Below, one piece after another: positions 24,539-33,565 of a DNA stretch of 64,000 nt (position 1 is the first letter of the stretch; each line of letters begins with the position of its first letter). Source of the DNA: Poronia punctata (Eukaryota > Ascomycota > Sordariomycetes > Xylariales > Xylariaceae); assembly GCA_022579005.1 (NCBI GenBank), contig MU401513.1:1-64000 (forward strand). The letters are read 5' to 3'. A program made the position numbers and the translations under genes. The notes beneath the pieces were generated by a model. It was not told the origin of the DNA and did not search any database. It worked only from the letters and a program-made list of their open reading frames with translations.

Positions 24539-26826
24539 AGGACTAGCCCCTTCATATTTTTATCGGTCGAGCGTCTTCGATGCCCTTGATCGAGCTTGCG
24601 TTTAATCTTTTTTGATACTATTCGGCACGCTGCAGGGCTGGGTCTGGTAAACAATTTATTGGGAACATGGGTAGCGGGTTTCGGTTTGGATAAGGGAATA
24701 GGGCATTGGATATCACGAATTTTATGGTAAACTGGGAAATCCAGTATGAGAAAATAGAAGGAACCTTTTTTTTTTTTTTTGACAGGTCATAATGTGTATC
24801 ATACTCGTACACCATTGTGCGCGCGTTCATCATCCTTACCGGTCTATGGTGTTTCCACCTAAAGCCGACTTCTTGACTACCTAGGTACTACGTAGATTGA
24901 AAACACCATAAAGAAAAGGCTCTGATTCCAGAAGCTATCACGAAATGCAACTTTTCAAGATGTACATATCTACACGTACTCGTATTATGAACTTGACAAG
25001 CCGTGGAGTAAAAACAAGAATTTGAGTGCCGGAGATCAGCTGTGTTAATGATGTAGCCAAGTGCTGTTTTAAACATTGCTGATTGGATTACGGGAATTTG
25101 TACAGTAGCTTCCCACGGGTATGTCGGTAGCGGCTTCAATCCGCTAAACTGGTCTAGTCTAGCGGGCGGGAACTAAGTAAGTACCTAATGTTACCCACCC
25201 ACTAAATTAAGTAATTAAGCATGTCATTTTTTTTTGGGCATCTGCGGCCGCGCTAGTCTAAGCCTCCAAGGACCGGGATGGACATGGGGGTAAAAATTCT
25301 TTTGCTTGGTAATGCCAAATGGTAATTACTGTGTAAAATACCCCCGGGGCGGGATATCAGGTAGGTGGGGGTTTGTTGATCAAGTTCTTGTACGAGTAGG
25401 TTAGGTACATGTAAATTGCTCGGGCAATGTGTAAAGTAAGATAATCTAGGAGAGAGAAGGAGGTTAGATATGTAAGGTAGATAAGGAAATAACTCTTTAA
25501 TCTCGGATATGCATATAATATACGCAATTAAGGAACCAACAGTATCGGGATATAATTTTCCGTTTATCCCCCCGGCCCCTCCCCCGGGGAAGGATGGGAA
25601 CAATGTAGACGGACAGCCAACAACTTAACAATTCATCTCATCCCCCGGGGGAAGGATGGGAACAATTGCAGAGGGGCAGTCAACAACTAACAAGTAAGTA
25701 CCTAACCTACATGTAGGTAGACTAGGTACATGTAGGTACAGTATCTAGACGGCGCAAGGTAATAAGGACCTCGACTAGGTACCTAACTGGCTGTTTCATA
25801 TGCTTACTACTAAACGTATACACGAGTACCTAACCTAGATGGATGCGGCTCATTATTATGCTGCATACTTGAAAGTAGATATATTTACCTACCCGGTCCT
25901 CTAGATACTTTGGATAGAAAGGATTGATTGTATCTACGAGAATTAGACCTTAGATTATATATAGTAGTTTAGTCCAGTCTAGTTCACTTGGTGTTTAGAG
26001 CTACTTACTTACCTACCTAACCTACGTGCTCGACTTGTATGCGTATTATTACCCCCTTCGTCTAATAATATGCGTTAAGCGTCACTCTATAAAGTCTCTC
26101 TACTACTTTACATAAAGGGACTGTAGGTTAGAAAAAGCATGACAGAGGTGTACAAGTACGAGTAGATAGACACGAGAAGAAGTGAACCAGAACCAGAACC
26201 TAACCTAACCTAACCTAAACCCCTAGGTTAGGTTAATCTCTAGGTACTCTCATACTCTCTCGTTCGCAAGCGATATAGGGGTTTAGGTAGAGTCATCTAC
26301 CAAGGCAAGGAGACCCCCAACTATTTCTGACTAGCCCTGTTAGGTATGCTGTTTCCGGGGGTCATACTGCATTGCATGCAAGGGAAAAACCACTGGCTGT
26401 GTAGGATAGATAATAGATATATATATCTGTCCCTAGGTTGGTCAAATTGCGGTGACCGAGGTTTGCTTACGGTTTTGTCCTTGTCCTTGTCCTAGTCTTA
26501 CGAATAGGCCGGTGACCGAAATCTTGACCGGTTGGGTGAGTGAGTGAGTGAGTGAGTGATACCCCAAAACTGACGTCTACGGTAGGTACCTTAGCTATCG
26601 GGCGGACACCGATTGTATATGCATACCATACCATACATAAGGTATGATGATGATAGGCGCTGTTGAGATTCATATCGTTGCACACACATATATATATCAT
26701 GTGTGTGTGTGTACTCGGTGGATGGATATGGACATGGCTGTCATTTCATGTACCCAAAATGCAAAGTAACCAACCCACGAAAACCGCCCTTTTCTTTCCT
26801 TTCCCTTTCCTACCACGCCCGCCAGT
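24539..26826. other. Gene-free stretch with simple repeats
   Basis: No supported gene. Contains a poly-T run (about 24766-24780), dense TAGGTA/TACCTA words (25680-25830), an imperfect direct repeat (25580-25693), a CCTAAC cluster facing GGTTAGG near 26200-26235, a GAGT microsatellite (about 26535-26560) and a GT repeat near 26700. The far end includes the 3' UTR of BPL1. Confidence 0.5.
25580..25693. repeat. Imperfect direct repeat of about 50 bp
   Basis: The unit TCCCCCGGGGAAGGATGGG and its following sequence (GAACAAT...CAGCCAACAACTTAACAA) occurs at 25580-25632 and again at 25641-25693 with a few substitutions and one inserted G. Looks like a local duplication. Confidence 0.75.
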
Positions 26827-28857
26827 TTATAGCTTCCGTTTCACCAAGCCCCTGAAGAAATCAAAACTATTCTCATCACTCTGCAAAGCAAAAGTCTTGC
26901 CCGTCGGCTGTCCATCACGACCTATCTCCTCGGCCTTTAACATGCCCCAATCCGTAGTGATTCCGAGAATGCGGGCCTTGACACCACCCTCGGTTTCTAG
27001 GGTGACGATTTGTCTACTGTGAAGCCAGTATTGGTAATAAGTCTGTTCCATGGTGTGGGTGAAGCCAAAGCGGACAAAGTCTTTGTATAGCGATTCCATG
27101 CATGTCAGGATGCGCGCTGTTAGTCTTTCGATCCGGAAGTGCGCGAGGTGGGGAGGTAGGAGGGCGTCGAGAGAGGTTGTTGGTCGGCCGTTTGTCGTGT
27201 TGATGCCGATGCCTAGTACGATTTGATACGAGCCGGCCGAGTAGGCGCAGTTGGATAGGATGCCGCCGATCTTGACATGAGCAGAGGGGTTCCTGGGATC
27301 CTCGGCGTATATGTCGTTGGGCCACTTTAGCTTCACAGGTACCGTCTCGTACCCCTTGTCGTATGTCTTGATGGCTTCGACGATGGCGATAGCTGCTAGG
27401 TACTGGATGAATACGATGGGACGCGAGGCCGCCAGATGGGCTGGGTGGTTGATCACGGTGGACATGAGCAGGCATCCGGCCGGGGAGATCCACACGTTGC
27501 TGCCTCGTCCTCTCCCCGCTACCTGGGTGGTGGCCGTAAGAGTGAAGCCGGAGGGTAGCTTGGAGAGTAATTTGTAGTTTTTCTCCAAGATGGTGTTGGT
27601 GCTGGTTATGACTTCGCCGTACATCAGGTAATCGCCCCAATCTCGGGCTTCTGTTTCCCTCTCGCGGTATTCTTTCAAGCTGGAGAAGAAGGTGTGATGG
27701 TTGAAATACGGGGTGGCCTTTGCCTCGGGCCATGCGGTCTCGTGGGCAACGATGCGCTTGACGATGGCCTGATAGTCGATTAGAGCTTCGCCGGCCGAAC
27801 TACTAGACGGATTGGCGAGCTCGTCAGCGATGGTACTGCGAGAGAGCGGATCGCTCAAGCTATTGCTCGGAGACCATCTAGTCTCGGCCTTTTCCAAATG
27901 GAAAGTATCCTGCTCGGCCTTGATGTAATCTTCCCCGTCTTCTTTCTCGACGATCCCCTCCCATGTAGATAGTAGATCGTCGACATTGCTGCTATTCATC
28001 GAGGACAAGTGAAGACGAGACAGGGAGGGCACACCTGATGACTCTTGACTGACTTCGAGACCGAGCTTCACCATACAGGCTTTCAAAAAGGCGATACGAC
28101 TTGCATCGTGGGCGCGGAGGTTAGCGATCAATAAGTCGTAGCCGTCGATATCAGGTTGAGGACCGAGGTTGAACCCGGAGAACTCGGGATGAGGCCCTGT
28201 GAGAATGGCCGCACCTTGTCCGACCCTACAATGCACTACGGCTGCCTTCTCCGGCCCTCCATTGACGTCCAATTTATCTCCGTAGCTGGCGAGCACCTCG
28301 ACGTCCTTGTGCGGGAACTTGACGTCGACGAACACGCCCCCTCCGTTGTAATAGGAAGTGATGGTCTCGGGCACATCGTCTGTCTCTGCAAACTCTGCTT
28401 TCCTGACCTCTAACCGCACCGCCTTTGCCCCTTTCTCGCTGTCGTAGTGGAATCCTTTAAAGGCGCAACCGCGACAGGTGCCGGGGAAGAAGGCAAGTTC
28501 TCTGCCGCCCACGACCTCGTATGGACCGTTGCCGACTTCGAACTCGCACCGGGAGCTGCCATAATAGCCGCCGGCGCAGAAGCCGAGGTAACGGCCACCA
28601 CTGCTCACGTAGTCCTTGATGATCTTGTTCCCCTTGCCGTTGAGTGCCTGGCAGTATTTCAGATCGGCACCGCCAGGGATGACCAAGAGCGCGCAGGACG
28701 GTGCCCAGGGCTCCTTGAGCAAGACGGGCTCGGTGATGGGAATGACGGCATAGTTTGGCGAGAGCAGACGTCGCAGCGAGTAGATGGCGTGCTTAACGGA
28801 CTGGACTGTGGTGCCGGCCCCGGTATATACCAGCACGTTCAATTTACGGGATGCCAT
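26827..28857 (-). CDS. BPL1: Biotin protein ligase (biotin--[carboxylase] ligase)
   Basis: Single exon, 676 aa, similar in length to fungal Bpl1 proteins. The start is the ATG at 28857 (MASRKLNVLVYTGAGTT), which matches where the family begins; the frame is open upstream but has no earlier ATG. Residues 5-260 form the fungal/animal N-terminal glutamine-amidotransferase-like domain (PGGAD at 61-65, GFCAGGYYG at 92-100). Residues 385-676 are the catalytic BPL/LplA fold: TQVAGRGRGSNVW (444-456, biotinyl-AMP loop), KWPNDIY (511-517), KIGGI (529-533) and GIGIN (549-553), then a C-terminal domain. It activates biotin with ATP and attaches it to lysines of acetyl-CoA, pyruvate and related carboxylases in cytosol and mitochondria. 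A linker rich in Ser/Glu/Asp separates the halves. Transcribed divergently from COA4. Confidence 0.97.
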   Translation of the reverse strand: MASRKLNVLVYTGAGTTVQSVKHAIYSLRRLLSPNYAVIPITEPVLLKEPWAPSCALLVIPGGADLKYCQALNGKGNKIIKDYVSSGGRYLGFCAGGYYGSSRCEFEVGNGPYEVVGGRELAFFPGTCRGCAFKGFHYDSEKGAKAVRLEVRKAEFAETDDVPETITSYYNGGGVFVDVKFPHKDVEVLASYGDKLDVNGGPEKAAVVHCRVGQGAAILTGPHPEFSGFNLGPQPDIDGYDLLIANLRAHDASRIAFLKACMVKLGLEVSQESSGVPSLSRLHLSSMNSSNVDDLLSTWEGIVEKEDGEDYIKAEQDTFHLEKAETRWSPSNSLSDPLSRSTIADELANPSSSSAGEALIDYQAIVKRIVAHETAWPEAKATPYFNHHTFFSSLKEYRERETEARDWGDYLMYGEVITSTNTILEKNYKLLSKLPSGFTLTATTQVAGRGRGSNVWISPAGCLLMSTVINHPAHLAASRPIVFIQYLAAIAIVEAIKTYDKGYETVPVKLKWPNDIYAEDPRNPSAHVKIGGILSNCAYSAGSYQIVLGIGINTTNGRPTTSLDALLPPHLAHFRIERLTARILTCMESLYKDFVRFGFTHTMEQTYYQYWLHSRQIVTLETEGGVKARILGITTDWGMLKAEEIGRDGQPTGKTFALQSDENSFDFFRGLVKRKL

Positions 28858-29300
28858 GGCTGGGCCCTGGCTCTCTCCGTTGAATCGGGGCCCTGGCTCG
28901 GCCTGAAGTGGAGTCTTTTTTGGGGACAATGAAAAAGCAATAGCCGGTACCTATAAGAAAATGAAATAATATACTGAAGGTAGGTACGACCTCGAGTACC
29001 TAGGTATATTAGGTGGAAGATGTACGTATAGGAGGTGGATAAGACGGACTGTTGACGGCCAACTGTCTCCCCAGATACGTAAACGTACAGCTGCGCGCCG
29101 CCTGGGAACCTAGACCTATACCGGGTTTCAATCGTGTCACAATTATCAACCCGCTAAATAAACCAAACTGATCGCGCTGTCGAGTACCTAGTAATAAATG
29201 TGCTTGAACTGCCCTCAACATCAAACTTTAAAAGACGTCAAATATACCAACCGAGAGTGGCGGCAAACACACGAGCTATATAAATAATTAGCAGACGAAC
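28858..29300. promoter_or_regulatory. Bidirectional intergenic region BPL1/COA4
   Basis: 443 bp separate the two divergent start codons, so both promoters must lie here or overlap the genes. A TATATAAATAA stretch (about 29277-29287) lies just upstream of the COA4 ATG. No specific factor site is asserted. Confidence 0.5.
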
Positions 29301-29788
29301 ATGTCTAGGAAAGAGGATGCATCCCACCAAAACCCTATCGCACTACCCAATGATGACGAACCCGATGACTGGTATATAGACCAAAAAAACACCCTCATTT
29401 CACTTTTACTTATCAAAATAGGATTTTACAGGCTAATAATGATATCTTTCTATAATCTGCAGGGACAAGAGAATATTCAGTACGGGTTGTGCCAGTACGT
29501 CCAATCAGCTCAGCTCCGCCATTAGGAATCCAAAGGCCCAGATAAAGAGGAACTAACGAGGTTTAAAATATTCAAGACGAAAATGCCGCATTGACCGACT
29601 GTTATTTCGAAAAGAAGGACTGGCGTGCTTGCAAGAAGGAGGTAAGCAAATGCAACTAATTCATGTTTCCTGCAAAAACTGGGAGATGCTTATTTTCCAC
29701 ACCACCCAACTTGTTATAGATGGAGATATTTCGCGCATGTTGGAAAAAGCACAACAATGATGAACGGACATCTACAAAAGATGCATAA
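29301..29788 (+). CDS. COA4: Twin CX9C cytochrome c oxidase assembly factor (COA4/CMC3)
   Basis: Four small exons: 29301-29371, 29463-29494, 29577-29641, 29720-29788 (TAA); 78 aa. All three introns (78-91 bp) are GT-AG and join in frame; without splicing only fragments appear, so the gene is easily missed. The mature reading has an acidic N-terminus, DDWDKRIFSTGCANENAALT, then the second cysteine and FEKKDWRACKKEMEIFRAC. The cysteines form two CX9C pairs (33/43 and 53/63), the coiled-coil-helix-coiled-coil-helix signature of proteins imported by Mia40 into the intermembrane space. The DW(D/E)KRI...GC start and KKDWRxCxKE core are characteristic of COA4/CMC3, needed for complex IV assembly. 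It lies between BPL1 and MGM101. Confidence 0.93.
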
Positions 29789-30589
29789 TCTTGTTAGTCG
29801 AATATTGAGAAGACGATCTGAACCGGCAACACACTTACAAAGGTCGAGGGCCATGATGAGAAAAACCATCTTCTAGATTGTATTTATATTTGTATTTTCA
29901 CTTGTAGTACATTCTGTACTCGGAATATTTCATCTGCAAGCCGAGTAGCATTGGCTTGTCGAGTGAGTGAGCGGCGATTACATAATGATACTTGCTTACT
30001 CGTATGTACAGATATCCTTGGTTGAATCCCTAACTTACATTCTCTAACCTTACCCGACCTGACCTTGACAATATCTGCATGGCATTTTATACAGTCCTAC
30101 ATCGTTAATATGCGACGTATATTTACGAGTATGAGGCATTCCACGTGCCTGGACGCATGCTGTCAGTTAGCCGGACAGAATAGGTACTTTTTGATACATG
30201 TAGTTTGGAGACGTTTGCATATAACAGGGGGGTAGATAGAAGATAGACTGATACCTAGAGTGTACCTGCCGGGGCCTGCGTACTCGTAGGTATTGTTATC
30301 AGACCGCTACGCAAAGAAGCCAAAGGCGGAATAACAGCGCTGTTAGGAATCGAACCCAACTCCACTTATGTTGTATGCTTCCTCGTAGGAACGTATCTTA
30401 CGCGTACTTAGATAGCAAGACGTCACTACGGAATATTCTGCAGAAACACCTGCAAGATAACCGTTACCGCTTTCTACACGTAAAACATTGAATTCGACTT
30501 TTTTCCATCCCAACCAAAAACAACACTCAACACTCAACACTCAACACTCCACCTTCCTTCCTTTCTTTCTCTATTAATCAATCCAAAAG
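29789..30589. other. Intergenic region upstream of MGM101
   Basis: 0.8 kb with no gene. Holds the 3' UTR of COA4 and the promoter of MGM101, with a CAACACT repeat (about 30524-30548) and pyrimidine-rich leader before the ATG. A sequence whose complement is GGGTTCGATTCC, a perfect RNA polymerase III B-box, lies at 30341-30353, but no complete tRNA cloverleaf can be folded by eye around it. Confidence 0.4.
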
Positions 30590-31568
30590 ATGTCGTCGTC
30601 GTCAATCAGATTACTCCCGCTCAGGCCACTAAGCAAGAACCTACAAATAAAACCAAGATATCTCAACTCGATAACCGGCCCCGGCGCGTCGCGAACCGCA
30701 TCCACAACCACGCCGACATCTCCATCTCCAACGACGACACCAAGAAACAACTATTCCAAACCACCTCCAAATGCGCCCGCAGCAAAACCCGCTCCAAAAT
30801 TTCAATACTCCAAACCCCCGACGACAACAACAACAACACCACCAGCCGCGAAACCATCAGCATCAGCAGCAGTCCCAACCCAACCCCTCCCAGACGCCCC
30901 TCGCACACCGACCCCCCAGACAGATGAATCATCATCGTCGTCATCATCATCATCCATAGACTGGACAAGTTCCTACCACGGAATCGGCTCCTCCTCCTTC
31001 TCCCCCGAGTCCGCCGCCGTGTTACTAGCGCCCATCGACCCAGACGACATAGAAGTGAAGCCCGACGGGATAATCTTCCTCCCCGAGATAAAATACCGCC
31101 GGATATTAAACGCCGCCTTTGGTCCCGGTGGTTGGGGTTTAGCCCCCAGGGGTGAACTCATGGTCATGGATCGTCTCGTTACGAGGGAATATGCCCTCGT
31201 TGTACATGGACGGTAAACTCTCCCTTTCCCCCTTTCCCTTTTTTTTCCCCCGCATAAATTAACTAACAAAACCCCCCCCCCCAAAAAACAGCTTCGTAGC
31301 CCAAGCCCGCGGTGAACAACAATATTTCCAAGAAGACGGCGTCCCCACCGCCGCCGAAGGCGCCAAATCCAACGCCCTTATGAGATGTTGCAAGGATCTG
31401 GGAATCGCCTCGGAACTATGGGATCCGCGCTTCATCCGTCGCTTTACCAAAGAGAAGGCTAAGCAGGTCTGGGTCGAACACGTCGTTACCAAGAAGAAGA
31501 AGCAGATCTGGTTGCGCAAGGATGACGAGGTTCGCTATCCGTTTAAGACGACGTCTTTTAATAACTAG
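30590..31568 (+). CDS. MGM101: Mitochondrial genome maintenance protein (Rad52-like annealing protein)
   Basis: Two exons, 30590-31212 and 31292-31568; 299 aa. The 79-bp intron has a CTAAC branch point and a C/A-rich tract before CAG; it joins VHGR to [10 protein letters not shown] in frame. The N-terminus ([19 protein letters not shown]) is Arg/Ser-rich without acids, a typical mitochondrial presequence. A Pro/Thr/Ser linker follows with a nine-Ser run near 115-123. From about residue 124 the conserved core begins ([66 protein letters not shown], ending KTTSF). The adjacent Cys pair (240-241) conserved in the family is present. Mgm101 anneals single strands and maintains mtDNA in the nucleoid. 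An assembly gap starts about 60 bp past the stop codon; the CDS itself is intact. Confidence 0.97.
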
Positions 31569-31659
31569 ACCAAGGTTAGCCCCTCGCTTGCTTGATTCCA
31601 CTGGGTATTTTTTCGGATTGTCCGACTGGGCGGGGGGGGGGCGGGGGGGCGGGGGGGGG

Positions 31660-31710
<51 letters not shown>

Positions 31711-31846
31711 GNNNNNNNNNNTGTTTTCCTTTTTATTCCAGGTTTTTTAAAACCTAGACCAAGTTTTTCCCCCCCCCTGCTTTTTTCCACTGGGTTTTTT
31801 TTTGGTTTGTCCGAAACACCCCCCCCCCCCCCCCCCCCCAAAAAAA
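31569..31846. other. Assembly gap with poly-G/poly-C and duplicated MGM101 tail
   Basis: Same layout as the first gap. A G-run (about 31631-31709) meets ten Ns (31712-31721). An error-rich copy of the end of MGM101 and its 3' flank follows (31743-31817 resembles 31556-31630), then a C-run (about 31819-31838). The duplicate is visibly collapsed toward T and C homopolymers. Apparent Gly/Pro frames here are spurious. Confidence 0.85.
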
Positions 31847-32410
31847 GTATGTTAAGACGGATGGTGGAGGTAGAGTAGGAGTGTACGATATAGGATATAC
31901 CCGCATTACGTGTATAATTTCAAAAGGGGTTGCCGGATAAATAGGCGGGCGGGTAGGGGGTTAGGATCCGGCAGGACCATCACAGTCCGCGTCACTCAGT
32001 CAGTCGGAGCAACCATCCAACATCCCGATACAGTCTGTATAATCATCTCACAATGACTTTGTACTACTAGATGTGCTGAGAGTCTAGACCATAAGAGTTA
32101 GGTAGAGATAAAGAAAATTCACCCCGAAGAAGGGGTAATGCTCGACTCCAAAGACGTACAAATCAAAGATGGGGCTAACGTTAAACGCACCTTAAGACCC
32201 GACACTTGTACAATGGAAAGGGGGGAAAACAATGCGATGAGTTTATTCCGGCCTTTTGTAAGGCTTCGTCTATCGAGTACCTATCTGACTCGAGAAAAGT
32301 CCCATAATATTCCTAGGGGTATGACCATCCATCCAACGACCCACGAATAACTCCTTTCACCATTTCTAGATCCTATGAGCTTACACAAGCTGGTAAGGCT
32401 TTTCCATTTT
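31847..32410. other. Convergent intergenic region
   Basis: Lies between the 3' ends of MGM101 (+) and the REEP-family gene (-). No gene seen; it should hold both 3' UTRs. Confidence 0.4.
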
Positions 32411-33565
32411 CTAGTCTTCCTTGTAACCCGTGGGCTGACCTTGAGTCGGAGTAGCAGCGCCCCAGCCAAACAGGCTCCATCCGCTCCTAACGGCAGTGGG
32501 GCGTGCTTCTTCGGTATTGCCCCTGTTACGGAGACTGCTGCTGTCCTCTTCTTCGGCCCCGCTTGGCGCATCGATCTTCTCAAAGTCGACTTCGCTCCGA
32601 CTCTTACTCAGAACGCTACCAACGCTGTATCCGCTTGGCGGCCGGGATGGCTCTCGTCCCTGCCCATCGAGACTCATACTTCCCGGCTTCGGAACTTGTC
32701 CGCCCGCTTTCCGCTGCATTTCGTCATGCTGGAGCTGTGCCGACTCGCGATCTAGTGCGCCAAGCATGAACGCAAGACGTTCCCGCTGTGCCGAGAGGAA
32801 ACTTATCTTCTCCTGCGCTCCGCTAATGTTCTCCGGTATAAGCGTTCTACCAGCGGACACCTCCGTCGTGGTGTCGGTTGGCTTTCCACTCGCCGCCGCA
32901 CTGACGGCGCCCGCGAGCAAGTTGTAAAAGTCATGCCCGGCCGCACCGGCGTTGTTAGCAGCCCATCGTGTAGCAGGGACGCTGAACCTAGCAAGAAGTG
33001 CCTGCGTGTAGCTCTGGGGCTCGGCCGAGGCGGCGGTCGCATTGGTTTCCTCCTCTGTCTCGGATGGAGGCAGGTTGAGGACGCGCGTGCGCACTAGCTC
33101 GATGGCCTGTTTCAAATACTTGAGCCCGGCGGCCTTGAATCTATCGTGGGCGCCAGCGATGAAGTCTTCGATGGCGTGTTCATTCTCCTCGAGGTAAGGG
33201 TGGAGATAGCCCTCATACAGGACCCGGGCACCCTGTGTTGATGGCAATACTAGCCATAGTAGGAAGCCGAGTCGCATCCACGAGTAGAAAGGGATCCAGA
33301 CGAGGATGAATTCGGTCCAGGACTCGAAGAGGAGAACGCAGATCAGGACCGACCAGTACATCAGCCATGGTGTCAGTTGTGCCGGGTCTGATGTCTTGAG
33401 AGCTTTGTACGAAGCGAATAGCGGGAAGAGGTACGATGCTATAGACCTATAAAGCGGACGACCCGAGTTAGTTACCGTCCGCGAGTGAATCATTCCATTT
33501 TAGCCCCATAAAGTGCCAAAGGATTTGCTCGCTTACGCAAAAAAGTGCGCTACTATGTTGAACAT
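32411..33565 (-). CDS. REEP/TB2-DP1-HVA22 (Yop1-family) ER-shaping protein
   Basis: Two exons, 33565-33537 (only 29 nt) and 33446-32411; 354 aa. The tiny first exon encodes MFNIVAHFFA and joins through a 90-bp GT-AG intron to SIASYLFPLFASYKAL. This restores the conserved start of the domain (YPxYxSYKALKT type); the unspliced frame would begin with unrelated residues. The TB2/DP1/HVA22 domain covers residues 1-110: two hydrophobic hairpins around WLMYWSVLICVLLFESWTE and WIPFYSWMRLGFLLWLVLP, then GARVLYEGYLHPYL. The long C-terminal half is polar and Ala/Ser/Glu-rich, ending GWSLFGWGAATPTQGQ. The family bends ER membranes into tubules. The extended tail is like REEP1-4 or fungal HVA22-like proteins rather than short Yop1 (about 180 aa). 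Confidence 0.93.

Noticed and set aside
26190..26240. CCTAAC repeats as an interstitial telomere
   Set aside because: The unit is CCTAAC/GTTAGG in an inverted arrangement, not the fungal telomere repeat TTAGGG in tandem; part of the general TAGGT-word background.
27014..27733. 239-codon frame overlapping BPL1 on the same strand
   Set aside because: Out-of-frame shadow of the biotin ligase catalytic domain.
31416..31878. Gly/Pro-rich frames after MGM101
   Set aside because: Same artefact; they include the degraded duplicate of the MGM101 tail.
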